A DNA stretch of 7,306 bases from Enterococcaceae bacterium (GTDB lineage: Bacteria; Bacillota; Bacilli; Lactobacillales; Catellicoccaceae): positions 1-7,306 of the forward strand of contig JASLFJ010000004.1 of NCBI GenBank assembly GCA_030150665.1. The letters run 5' to 3'. The position numbers and the translations under genes were made by a program. Positions 1-6,688 of the stretch are shown here, piece by piece; positions within the stretch are counted from its first letter, which is position 1, and each line of letters opens with the position of its first letter. Below the pieces are notes generated by a model. The model did not search any database. It was given only the letters and a program-made list of their open reading frames with translations, and was not told where the DNA came from.

Positions 1-436
1 CCTTAGATAATGTGTAAGCTGGCTGATCTAATAAATGATCAATCATAAATTTCTTTGTAAAATATGTAATATGTTCTACTAGATTTTGATGTTTTTCTGT
101 ATAAAGTCCTTGAGGAATCCATAAATTTTCTTCAACAGTCAGTGTTGGAAATAAGGCGAAATCTTGATAAATACTCCCTAATTTTTTTTGTTTTAAATAG
201 GCCCATTGTCGATGTGAATATTCTGTAATATCAGTACCATCAAAACGAATACTCCCTTCACTTACCGAACTTTCTCCCAACAATAAAGAAAATAAAGTAC
301 TCTTCCCCGAACCACTAGATCCCATAATAGCAACAAACTCGCCCTTTTTAACTGAAAAATTTAAATTTTGTAGTACAGGTGGATGCAAATAATCATACAT
401 AAAATATTTCGTAACATGATCTATTTCTAATAACAT
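1..436 (-). CDS. ABC transporter ATP-binding protein, Bce-type (partial, C-terminus off left edge)
   Basis: This is the cytoplasmic ATPase subunit of an ABC transporter; 145 residues are visible and the rest lies beyond the window start. The Walker A motif GSSGSGKS is at residues 39-46, and the Q-loop (YQDFALFP) is at 90-97. The reading ends in L143-S144-K145 followed by a G base, where the LSGGQ signature should begin, so Walker B and the H-loop are not visible. The start is the ATG at 436, preceded by the ribosome binding site AAGAAGG with a spacer of 6 bases. The family (MacB/LolD/BceA-like ATPases) usually has about 220-255 residues. The divergent neighbours are a response regulator and an intramembrane-sensing kinase, the usual partners of BceAB-type peptide exporters. 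That context, more than the visible sequence, suggests a BceA-like role in antimicrobial-peptide detoxification. A lipoprotein-release or generic export ATPase remains possible. An approximately 650-residue permease gene downstream, off the left edge, would be expected. Confidence 0.93.
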   Translation of the reverse strand, partial: MLLEIDHVTKYFMYDYLHPPVLQNLNFSVKKGEFVAIMGSSGSGKSTLFSLLLGESSVSEGSIRFDGTDITEYSHRQWAYLKQKKLGSIYQDFALFPTLTVEENLWIPQGLYTEKHQNLVEHITYFTKKFMIDHLLDQPAYTLSK

Positions 437-488
437 ATTTAACCTTCTTTCCATAATAAATAAACTCAATTTATAAGGAGCTGATCAT
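437..488. promoter_or_regulatory. Divergent gap with two ribosome binding sites
   Basis: This 52-bp AT-rich spacer separates the start codons of the ABC ATPase (minus) and the response regulator (plus). It holds the ribosome binding site of each: CCTTCTTT at 443-450 (read as AAAGAAGG on the minus strand) and AAGGAG at 475-480, which is 8 bases before the regulator ATG. The gap is too short for two full promoters plus leaders. At least one promoter therefore probably lies inside the opposite gene's 5' end. I found no convincing -35/-10 pair and no TNACA-N4-TGTAA-like BceR box here. Confidence 0.6.
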
Positions 489-1169
489 ATGAATCATACA
501 ATATTAATAATAGAAGATGATGCTTCTATTGCACAATTATTAAAAAGAGCACTTGAAAAATGGCAATGGAATATCATCCTTACCGAAAATTTCACACACA
601 TTGATCAAGTCGTTTTAAAACATCAACCTGATCTTATTTTACTAGATATTAATTTACCAGAATATGATGGTTTTTATTGGTGTCAAAAAATTAGAGAATT
701 TTCAAGTGTTCCTATTATTTTTATATCTAGTCGTGATACAAATATGGATAAAATTATGGCTATGAATCTTGGAGGAGATGATTTTATTAATAAACCCTTC
801 TCTATAGATCTTTTAGTTGCTAAAATTAATGCACTGCTCCGAAGAACCTATGCTTATACAAGCAGCCATCAAGATACTCTCAAACATCAAAATGTAGTAC
901 TAAACACAAAAAACAGTACTGTTTCTTTTTTTCATAATACAGTAGAACTTAGTAAAACGGAGTATCAATTACTTTATCAACTTATTACCCATGCAGGAGA
1001 AATTGTAAAACGCGACACACTTTTAGATACTCTTTGGGATAATTCACAATTTGTTGATGACAGTACTTTGACGGTAAATATTAATCGATTAAGAAAAAAA
1101 TTAAACTCAATAGAAGTTCCTACAGATTTTATCAAAACTAAAATCGGTCAAGGATATATTATTGAATAA
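489..1169 (+). CDS. OmpR/PhoB-family response regulator, BceR-like
   Basis: This is a two-component response regulator and DNA-binding transcription factor of 226 residues, the normal length for the OmpR family. The receiver domain (about 3-118) has the acidic pair E9/D10, the phospho-acceptor D53 in LLDINLP, the switch residue S80 and the conserved K102 in NKPF. The C-terminal winged helix (about 130-226) includes the recognition-helix region DDSTLTVNINRLRKKL at 190-205 and ends in the typical IGQGYIIE. The ATG at 489 follows AAGGAG at 475-480. The kinase gene begins 15 bp after the stop, so the two are almost certainly one transcript and a cognate pair. By analogy with BceR/GraR, the expected target is the promoter of the divergent ABC transporter; this is inference from gene order. 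All phosphotransfer residues are present, so it should be functional. Confidence 0.95.
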   Translation: MNHTILIIEDDASIAQLLKRALEKWQWNIILTENFTHIDQVVLKHQPDLILLDINLPEYDGFYWCQKIREFSSVPIIFISSRDTNMDKIMAMNLGGDDFINKPFSIDLLVAKINALLRRTYAYTSSHQDTLKHQNVVLNTKNSTVSFFHNTVELSKTEYQLLYQLITHAGEIVKRDTLLDTLWDNSQFVDDSTLTVNINRLRKKLNSIEVPTDFIKTKIGQGYIIE

Positions 1170-1184
1170 TTAGGAGCGATACAT

Positions 1185-2210
1185 ATGAACTGGAAAACAC
1201 TTCTTAAAGAACACTATAAATCTATAATTAAAATCTATGTATTATTTTTTATAGGTTTTTTAGCAGGATGGTTATCTACACCTGAAGCTTTTTTTTCTAG
1301 AGATTTCTTTTATTTTTTTATTTTATTTATGATCTTTTCAACACTAATCTTTATTCAAGCTTATATCAAAGAAAAATCGTGGCGCAAACAATTACTTACC
1401 CACCAAAAGACACACTCACTAACCTCACTAAACTACATTACACCTCAAACACCACAGCAAAAATTTTATTACGATTATCTCATTGAACAAAATGAGTTAA
1501 ATCGTCAAGAATTCTATCAATTAAAACAACAAATTGAAGAACATAAATTATTTATAGATCAATGGGTACATGAAATTAAAATTCCTCTAGCTTCGTTATC
1601 TTTAATTTATGAAATTATTGAACAAGATTTAGATGATTTTCTATCCCAAGAATTTCAAATCTCTATATATCGTTTAGAACATTATGTAGATCAAGTTTTA
1701 TACGCAGCAAGACTTGATTCTTTTTCTCAAGACTATATCATTAGACAAATTCCTCTTAAAGATATCAGACAAGATTTAATGAATTATTGGAACCCATTTC
1801 TAACACAAAAAAAAATTACATGGTCATGTCAAAATACAGATTTAATAATCTTAACCGATGAAAAATGGTTATTATTTATTTTAAATCAAATCATAAGTAA
1901 TGCGATTAAATATACTCCTGAATTAGGCGAAATTCATATTACTTTAACACAACAACAAAAAGAATATCAATTAAAGATTTGTGATTCTGGCATTGGTATT
2001 TTAAAAGAAGATATTCCAAGAGTTTTTGAAAGAGGATTTACCGGCAATAATGGACGTATTCCAGGTCAACATGCAACAGGCATGGGGCTTTATCTTGCTA
2101 AAACATTAACAGATAAATTAAATATGGCATTATCTATTGATTCTAAAATCAATCAAGGAACTTGTGTCACTCTTCATATTCCAACACATATCATTCTTAA
2201 AAATAATTGA
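1185..2210 (+). CDS. Intramembrane-sensing histidine kinase, BceS-like
   Basis: This membrane sensor kinase of 341 residues should phosphorylate the adjacent response regulator. Two transmembrane helices (about 13-31 and 40-61) are joined by only about 8 extracellular residues, with no sensor domain. That is the hallmark of BceS/GraS-type kinases, which sense through a partner ABC transporter. A coiled-coil-like Q/E-rich linker (about 98-122) leads to the H-box FIDQWVHEIKIPL, with phospho-acceptor H129. The ATPase domain has an N-box with N239 (SNAIKY), a D-box (DSGIG, 267-271) and a G2 box (TGMGL, 298-302). The start at 1185 has TAGGAG at 1171-1176, 15 bp behind the regulator stop. One oddity: the residue four after the phospho-His is Ile133, where HisKA kinases have Thr or Asn; E130 is retained. 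That could weaken phosphatase activity. The remaining catalytic boxes are intact. Confidence 0.95.
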   Translation: MNWKTLLKEHYKSIIKIYVLFFIGFLAGWLSTPEAFFSRDFFYFFILFMIFSTLIFIQAYIKEKSWRKQLLTHQKTHSLTSLNYITPQTPQQKFYYDYLIEQNELNRQEFYQLKQQIEEHKLFIDQWVHEIKIPLASLSLIYEIIEQDLDDFLSQEFQISIYRLEHYVDQVLYAARLDSFSQDYIIRQIPLKDIRQDLMNYWNPFLTQKKITWSCQNTDLIILTDEKWLLFILNQIISNAIKYTPELGEIHITLTQQQKEYQLKICDSGIGILKEDIPRVFERGFTGNNGRIPGQHATGMGLYLAKTLTDKLNMALSIDSKINQGTCVTLHIPTHIILKNN

Positions 2211-2258
2211 CAATAAAATAAGCTGGCTTAAGCACGATATTATCGTATTTAAACCAGC
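2211..2258 (-). terminator. Imperfect hairpin terminator after upp (convergent with kinase gene)
   Basis: The arms 2222-2239 and 2241-2258 pair over about 18 positions: five at the GC-rich base (GCTGG/CCAGC), then TTAA/TTAA, then ACGATA/TATCGT. There are two mismatches and one possible G-U pair. Read on the minus strand, the hairpin is followed by TTATTTTATTG, a fair U-rich tail, so it best fits as the upp transcript terminator. On the plus strand no U-tract follows directly, so termination of the kinase transcript here would be less efficient. It sits in the 97-bp convergent gap between the kinase stop and the upp stop. Confidence 0.65.
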
Positions 2259-2307
2259 CTCACCGTTATATCATCCTAAAACTCTTTTTTATCACTAATA
2301 ACATTAA

Positions 2308-2937
2308 TTATTTAGTTCCAAATAATCGATCCCCAGCATCTCCTAAACCAGGAACAATATATCCTTCCTTATTTAAACATTCATCAAGACCTGCACAGTA
2401 AATATCAACATCTGGATGTGCTTTTTGTAATGCCTCAACACCTTCTGGAGCAGCAACAAGACATACAAATTTAATACTCGTCGCTCCACGACGTTTCAAA
2501 GCATCAATTGCCATAATAGCAGAGCCTCCTGTAGCCAACATTGGATCTACTACAAATAGTTGTCTTTCTGCAATATCACTGGGTAATTTAACAAAATACT
2601 CTACAGGTTCTAAAGAATCATGGTCTCTATAAAGTCCAATATGTCCTACTTTTGCTGCAGGAATCAGTCTTAACATACCATCAACCATACCAATGCCTGC
2701 ACGTAAAATAGGAACAATCGCTACTTTTTTTCCTGTCAGTTGTTTTTGTACAGAAGTTACAAGTGGTGTTTCAATTTCTACATCTTCTAAAGGCATATCT
2801 CTTGATACTTCATAAGCCATAAGCATTGCAATCTCATCAACTACTTCTCTAAATACTTTTGTTCCACAATTTTTATCTCGAATAATCGTTAACTTATGCT
2901 GAATTAATGGATGATCTAATACTTGAAAGGTACCCAT
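2308..2937 (-). CDS. upp: Uracil phosphoribosyltransferase
   Basis: This is the cytoplasmic pyrimidine-salvage enzyme that makes UMP and pyrophosphate from uracil and PRPP. From the ATG at 2937 the product is 209 residues (MGTFQVLDHPLIQHK...), the standard length of Firmicutes Upp. The PRPP-binding loop VVDPMLATGGSA lies at 129-140, and the C-terminal uracil-binding segment GLGDAGDRLFGTK at 197-209. Catalytic-region motifs such as VPILRAGIGMVDG (about 75-87) are intact. A longer reading from a GTG at 2970 would add 11 residues absent from the family and would run through the ribosome binding site, so it is rejected. The ATG at 2940, directly adjacent, would leave only 4 bases to AGGAG and is less likely. 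The gene lies 72 bp behind the methyltransferase on the same strand with no terminator between, so co-transcription is likely. Confidence 0.97.
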   Translation of the reverse strand: MGTFQVLDHPLIQHKLTIIRDKNCGTKVFREVVDEIAMLMAYEVSRDMPLEDVEIETPLVTSVQKQLTGKKVAIVPILRAGIGMVDGMLRLIPAAKVGHIGLYRDHDSLEPVEYFVKLPSDIAERQLFVVDPMLATGGSAIMAIDALKRRGATSIKFVCLVAAPEGVEALQKAHPDVDIYCAGLDECLNKEGYIVPGLGDAGDRLFGTK

Positions 2938-2944
2938 CATATCA

Positions 2945-2949
2945 CTCCT
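2945..2949 (-). promoter_or_regulatory. Ribosome binding site that sets the upp start
   Basis: The minus-strand sequence AGGAG lies 7 bases before the ATG at 2937 and 4 bases before the ATG at 2940. It lies inside the extra codons of the longer GTG (2970) reading, so it argues for the 209-residue product. Confidence 0.8.
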
Positions 2950-3009
2950 ATACTTAATTATATTCTTCACTATTGTAAGGTATTTTATCTAATTATGCCA
3001 GTAATATTA

Positions 3010-4215
3010 TTAATGAATTTGATAATGAAGGACTTTTAAATAATTACTCTCAGGCCAATGATCACATACGGTAAAATCTACAGGCAAACGAAATGTATTG
3101 TGTAGTATAGCTGTTCGATTTGCTTCTTTAAAGCCTAAAGCGATTTTTTCTTTAAATTGTTTTAATGGAAAATTTGCAGCATTTGTCGAACAAATTAAAG
3201 ATCCACCTTCTTTAAGTAACTGAGAAGCTTCAAAGACAAGTCTAGGATAGTCTTTAACAACTGAAAATGTCTCTTTTTTGGTTCGTGCAAAACTGGGAGG
3301 ATCTAGAATAATTAGATCAAAGAAAATGCCTTTTCTTTTAGCATAACGAAAATACTCAAATACATTCATAATCACACATTGTTTGGCATCAAAGGGGAGT
3401 TGATTTACTTCATACTGCTCTTTAGTTTTTGCTAAACTACGTTTAGCAACGTCAACATTAACTGTCTCAACAGCACCACCCATTGCCGCTGCCACAGAAA
3501 ATGCTCCGGTATAACTAAACGTATTTAATACTGTTTTACCAACAGCTAAAGATTCTAATAAATAGTTTCTCACTTCTCTTTGATCTAGAAAAATTCCTGT
3601 CATCCATCCCTCATTTAAATATGTTGCATACGTGACTCCATTTTCTAAAATCAGTAAAGGTTCAGGTGCTTTTTTTCCAAAAGCATGTTCTGAAACATTT
3701 GGAAAATCAGGATGGTTAAATCGATATTTTACATAAATACCTTGAATATCAGGATAAACGGTTTGAAGTGCCTGATAAAAAATATCTGCGCTTCTTACTA
3801 AAACTTCATTATACCAAGAAATAACTAAATACTGATTGTAATAATCAACTGTAACTCCACCTAATCCATCTCCTGCTCCATTAAATAAACGGTAAGCATT
3901 GGTTAATTCTTGATGAAACAAAGATGATCTTCTTACTTTAGCTTGTTCTAACAAAGCAGTAACTAATTGTAATAAATCTGTCTTTAAACTCGCCTCTGGT
4001 ACATACCAACCAATCCCTTGATTTTGCTTAGCAAGATACCCGTAACCTAATTGGTGCTTATCTTGATTTAATAAAAGATACCATCCTCCATTGAGTGATT
4101 CTTTAAATCCTTGAATATCTTCTTTTTGTAATATAGGAATTTTATTTTGCACATGACGATAACCTCTAGAAGATAAAACCAATTGAGGCAATGATTCATT
4201 AAATTTGATATTCAT
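3010..4215 (-). CDS. Class I SAM-dependent rRNA methyltransferase, RlmI/YwbD-like (COG1092)
   Basis: This is a probable 23S rRNA cytosine-C5 methyltransferase of 401 residues, close to the family length of about 395. The N-terminal part (about 8-75) fits a PUA RNA-binding domain. The central block has the family signature GAGDGLGGVTVDYY (113-126). The catalytic domain carries TGIFLDQRE (206-214), the SAM-binding motif I LNTFSYTGAFSVAAA (230-244), an acidic motif II region (NVDVAKRSL, 253-261) and motif IV LDPPSFAR (304-311). No frameshift or missing motif is seen. The start at ATG 4215 has AAAGGAGT upstream with an 8-base spacer from AGGAG. E. coli RlmI modifies C1962 of 23S rRNA. The exact target of the Firmicutes homologues is less certain, so no gene symbol is given. 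It probably heads a two-gene transcript with upp. Confidence 0.93.
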   Translation of the reverse strand: MNIKFNESLPQLVLSSRGYRHVQNKIPILQKEDIQGFKESLNGGWYLLLNQDKHQLGYGYLAKQNQGIGWYVPEASLKTDLLQLVTALLEQAKVRRSSLFHQELTNAYRLFNGAGDGLGGVTVDYYNQYLVISWYNEVLVRSADIFYQALQTVYPDIQGIYVKYRFNHPDFPNVSEHAFGKKAPEPLLILENGVTYATYLNEGWMTGIFLDQREVRNYLLESLAVGKTVLNTFSYTGAFSVAAAMGGAVETVNVDVAKRSLAKTKEQYEVNQLPFDAKQCVIMNVFEYFRYAKRKGIFFDLIILDPPSFARTKKETFSVVKDYPRLVFEASQLLKEGGSLICSTNAANFPLKQFKEKIALGFKEANRTAILHNTFRLPVDFTVCDHWPESNYLKVLHYQIH

Positions 4216-4238
4216 AATATAGACTCCTTTTTTTGCTC

Positions 4239-4267
4239 ATCATAGCATATATTTATCTATTCGACCA
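4239..4267 (-). promoter_or_regulatory. Candidate promoter for the methyltransferase-upp transcript
   Basis: On the minus strand there is an extended -10, TGCTATGAT (TATGAT at 4244-4239 with TG one base upstream). A weak -35, TGGTCG (4267-4262), lies 17 bases away. Transcription would begin near 4232, just upstream of the ribosome binding site at 4224-4230. The weak -35 is compensated by the extended -10 element. Confidence 0.5.
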
Positions 4268-4295
4268 CTTAAGAATGACGTCTACTCAGGCTAAA

Positions 4296-4324
4296 TTGAC
4301 AGAGGCATAATAAAATTGTAAAAT
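4296..4324 (+). promoter_or_regulatory. Sigma-A promoter for the LTA synthase gene
   Basis: A perfect -35 box TTGACA (4296-4301) is followed after exactly 17 bases by TAAAAT (4319-4324), one base from the TATAAT consensus. The predicted transcript start is near 4331, giving a leader of about 67 bases to the GTG start. An 8-bp palindrome CGATATCG (4330-4337) sits at the predicted start and could be an operator, though it may be chance. The promoter is back to back with the candidate minus-strand promoter, the two -35 boxes being 28 bases apart. Confidence 0.8.
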
Positions 4325-4397
4325 AGCTTCGATATCGTCTATAAATCATGAATCAAAAATAAATAAAATCTATTGTTTAAAGAAAGGAAGATGTTTT

Positions 4398-6494
4398 GTG
4401 AATTCAGCCACTAAATGGCGTGATACTCGTATTGGATTCTTTTTAATTCTTGTTTTCTTCTTATGGCTTAAAACATGCTTTGCTTATATGTATGATCTAG
4501 ATTTACCGATTGAAAATGCTTTTCAATCCTTTATTTTATGGATTAATCCTTTAGCCACGTCGATCTTCCTATTATCTATTGCTTTATACATTAGACGTCC
4601 TTTAGTATCTTATATTACAATGCTTGCAATTAGTATTGGTATTACAACACTCGTATTTTCCAATATTGTTTATTTTAGAGAATTTTCAGATTTTATTACT
4701 ATCAATACCATGTTAGGTTCTAGTAAAGTATCTGCAGGTCTTGGAGATAGTGCAAAAAATTTATTTAGAATGACAGATATCATTTATTATGCTGATGATA
4801 TTATTTTAATTGGCCTATTAGTCACCAAAAAAATTAAAATTGATCCTAGACCTTTTCAAGCAAAAGCAGCTATTGCGACAACTTCAATTGCAACGATGTT
4901 ATTTAGCTTTAACTTAATGCTTGCTGAAACAAGCCGTCCTGGTCTATTAAAAAGAACTTTTTCTCATACACATATTGTAAAATATTTAGGAATTCCTTTT
5001 TTTACAGGTTATGATGGCTATCAGACATATACAGCACATCAAACAAGAGCTCAAGCAAGTCCTAGTGATTTAGTAGATGTTACCCAATATGTAAAACAAC
5101 ATCAAGTAAGTCCTGATCCTAATTTATTTGGGATTGCTGAAGGAAAAAATGTTATTTATATTCACTTAGAAAGTTTTCAACAATTTTTACTAGATTACCA
5201 ATTTATCGATGAAGAAGGAACAGCCCATGAAGTAACACCTTTTTTAAATCAGTTATATCACAGCCCTGAAACATATAGCTTTGATAATTTCTTCCATCAA
5301 GTGAAATCAGGTAAAACTAGTGATGCAGAGACACTTTTAGAAAATTCTTTTTTTGGTTTATCTCAAGGGCCATTATTTACACAATTAGGGGATAAAAATA
5401 CATTTCAAGCTGCACCCGCAATTTTAAGCCAAAAAGCAGGATATACTTCTGCAGTCTTTCACGGTAATAACGGAAACTTTTGTAATCGTAACGATACTTA
5501 CAAACGACTCGGTTATGATTATTTCTTTGATAGCAGTTATTATGATGTTACACCTGAAAATTCTTTTCAGTACGGTCTTCATGATAAACCCTTTTTCAAA
5601 CAATCTGTTGAGTATTTAGAACATTTACAACAACCTTTTTATACAAAATTTATTGCGGTATCTAATCACTATCCATATTCTAAATTTACCGATGATGAAG
5701 CAGGATTTCCTTTAGCAAATACTAATGATGCAACCATTAATGGCTACTTTGCAACAGCTAATTATTTAGATAAAGCTGTAGAAGAATTTTATCAGTACTT
5801 AGACGCATCTGGATTGCTTGATCACTCTATTTTAGTACTTTATGGAGATCATTATGGAATTTCTAATTCTAGAAATCCAGATTTAGCAGAACTTGTAGGT
5901 AAAGATAAAGCAACGTGGGCTGATTTTGATAATGCTATGATGCAACGTGTTCCTTTAATGTTTCATATCCCTGGTGAAACGAACGGCTCTATTTCACACA
6001 CCTATGGTGGACAAGTAGATGTATTACCAACACTACTACACCTTTTAGGCATTGATACTACAGATTATATCCATTTAGGACAAGATCTTTTTTCTAAAGA
6101 TAATCAAGGATTAGTTGCTTTTAGAAATGGTGATTTTGTATCAAAAGATGTTTACAGTTTAGGAGATAAGTTTTATAATCCAGAAACAGGTGAACTCTAT
6201 ACTGACTTAACACCAGAGCAACAACAACACTTTCTAGATCTTAAACAACAAGTAGAATTGCAACTTCGTATTTCTGATTCTATTACCACTAAAGATCTAT
6301 TAAGATATTATGAACATCCTGAATTAGAACCTATCAATCCATTAGATTACAATTATAAAAATCAAGTAGAACAATTACATGCCATTGAACAACAAAAAGG
6401 AGCTCATTCAACAAGTCTATTTTCTAATAATCATCAAAAAACAACACAAGATCTTTATCAATCTTATTCTTTTCAAGATTATTTAAATAAATAA
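4398..6494 (+). CDS. ltaS: Lipoteichoic acid synthase, LtaS family (sulfatase superfamily)
   Basis: This polyglycerolphosphate polymerase builds lipoteichoic acid from phosphatidylglycerol on the outer membrane face. Five membrane helices (about 12-31, 45-65, 69-93, 127-143, 157-176) precede a linker and an extracellular sulfatase-type domain (about 250-570). Residues visible by family comparison: E258 (HLES), the catalytic nucleophile T307 (GKTSDAE), H355 (FHGNNG), R364, H424 (SNHYPY) and D484/H485 (YGDHYG). A possible signal-peptidase site A218-Q219-A220 precedes S221, as in processed staphylococcal LtaS. An unusual point is Cys362 where the family normally has Trp (FWNR). A hydrophilic Q/N/S/H-rich tail (about 635-698) follows the enzyme domain. 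Translation starts at GTG 4398, with GAAAGGAAG ending 7 bases upstream; the nearby ATG at 4391 is out of frame and stops at once. It has its own promoter and terminator, so it is probably monocistronic. An LTA primase or a second LtaS paralogue is also possible. Confidence 0.93.
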   Translation: MNSATKWRDTRIGFFLILVFFLWLKTCFAYMYDLDLPIENAFQSFILWINPLATSIFLLSIALYIRRPLVSYITMLAISIGITTLVFSNIVYFREFSDFITINTMLGSSKVSAGLGDSAKNLFRMTDIIYYADDIILIGLLVTKKIKIDPRPFQAKAAIATTSIATMLFSFNLMLAETSRPGLLKRTFSHTHIVKYLGIPFFTGYDGYQTYTAHQTRAQASPSDLVDVTQYVKQHQVSPDPNLFGIAEGKNVIYIHLESFQQFLLDYQFIDEEGTAHEVTPFLNQLYHSPETYSFDNFFHQVKSGKTSDAETLLENSFFGLSQGPLFTQLGDKNTFQAAPAILSQKAGYTSAVFHGNNGNFCNRNDTYKRLGYDYFFDSSYYDVTPENSFQYGLHDKPFFKQSVEYLEHLQQPFYTKFIAVSNHYPYSKFTDDEAGFPLANTNDATINGYFATANYLDKAVEEFYQYLDASGLLDHSILVLYGDHYGISNSRNPDLAELVGKDKATWADFDNAMMQRVPLMFHIPGETNGSISHTYGGQVDVLPTLLHLLGIDTTDYIHLGQDLFSKDNQGLVAFRNGDFVSKDVYSLGDKFYNPETGELYTDLTPEQQQHFLDLKQQVELQLRISDSITTKDLLRYYEHPELEPINPLDYNYKNQVEQLHAIEQQKGAHSTSLFSNNHQKTTQDLYQSYSFQDYLNK

Positions 6495-6496
6495 TT

Positions 6497-6550
6497 AAAA
6501 TAACCAAGTAGCCCATTAACACTTATAAAGCTACTTGGTTATTTTATTTA
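6497..6550 (+). terminator. Strong intrinsic terminator after the LTA synthase gene
   Basis: The perfect 16-bp arms AAAATAACCAAGTAGC (6497-6512) and GCTACTTGGTTATTTT (6530-6545) enclose a 17-base loop and run into ATTTA. The stem begins 2 bases after the stop codon. Because A-rich and T-rich flanks are symmetric, it could work in both directions, but only plus-strand genes flank it. Confidence 0.9.
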
Positions 6551-6620
6551 ATTAATAAGTATATAACTATAGTAACCTATAATAAAATAATTACTTATCA
6601 ATAGATTATAAATTAAAAAT

Positions 6621-6649
6621 TTGAAATATATCAATACTCCTGTTAAAGT
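6621..6649 (+). promoter_or_regulatory. Candidate promoter for the CPBP protein gene
   Basis: A -35-like TTGAAA (6621-6626) lies 17 bases before TAAAGT (6644-6649), which has an upstream TG one base away (TGTTAAAGT), making an extended -10. A perfect TATAAT at 6653-6658 is an alternative, but has no good -35 at 16-18 bases. The remainder of the 6551-6688 gap is AT-rich with no gene visible. The strong terminator before it implies that this gene needs its own promoter. Confidence 0.45.
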
Positions 6650-6688
6650 AAATATAATTATACCTATTAATTAAAAAGGAGATCTACT

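Noticed and set aside
369..377. TGTAGTACA palindrome inside the ABC ATPase gene as a regulator box
   Set aside because: It lacks the spaced TNACA-N4-TGTAA form described for BceR-type regulators, lies within coding sequence, and has no second copy.
2284..2289. T-run TTTTTT as the tail of a plus-strand terminator for the kinase gene
   Set aside because: It lies about 25 bases past the nearest hairpin (2222-2258), too far for an intrinsic terminator tail.
2957..2962. Perfect TATAAT on the minus strand just upstream of upp as a -10 box
   Set aside because: There is no -35-like hexamer at 16-18 bases, and transcription from it would start on top of the ribosome binding site. In such AT-rich DNA the match is likely chance.
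4391..4393. ATG seven bases before the LTA synthase GTG as an alternative start
   Set aside because: It is in another frame and reaches a stop codon after seven codons. The GTG has the proper spacing from GAAAGGAAG.
6552..6601. Inverted repeat TTAATAAGTA / TACTTATCAA in the gap after the LTA synthase terminator
   Set aside because: It has only 10-base arms with a mismatch and a 30-base loop in almost pure AT sequence. It is compatible with chance and has no U-tract or known motif.
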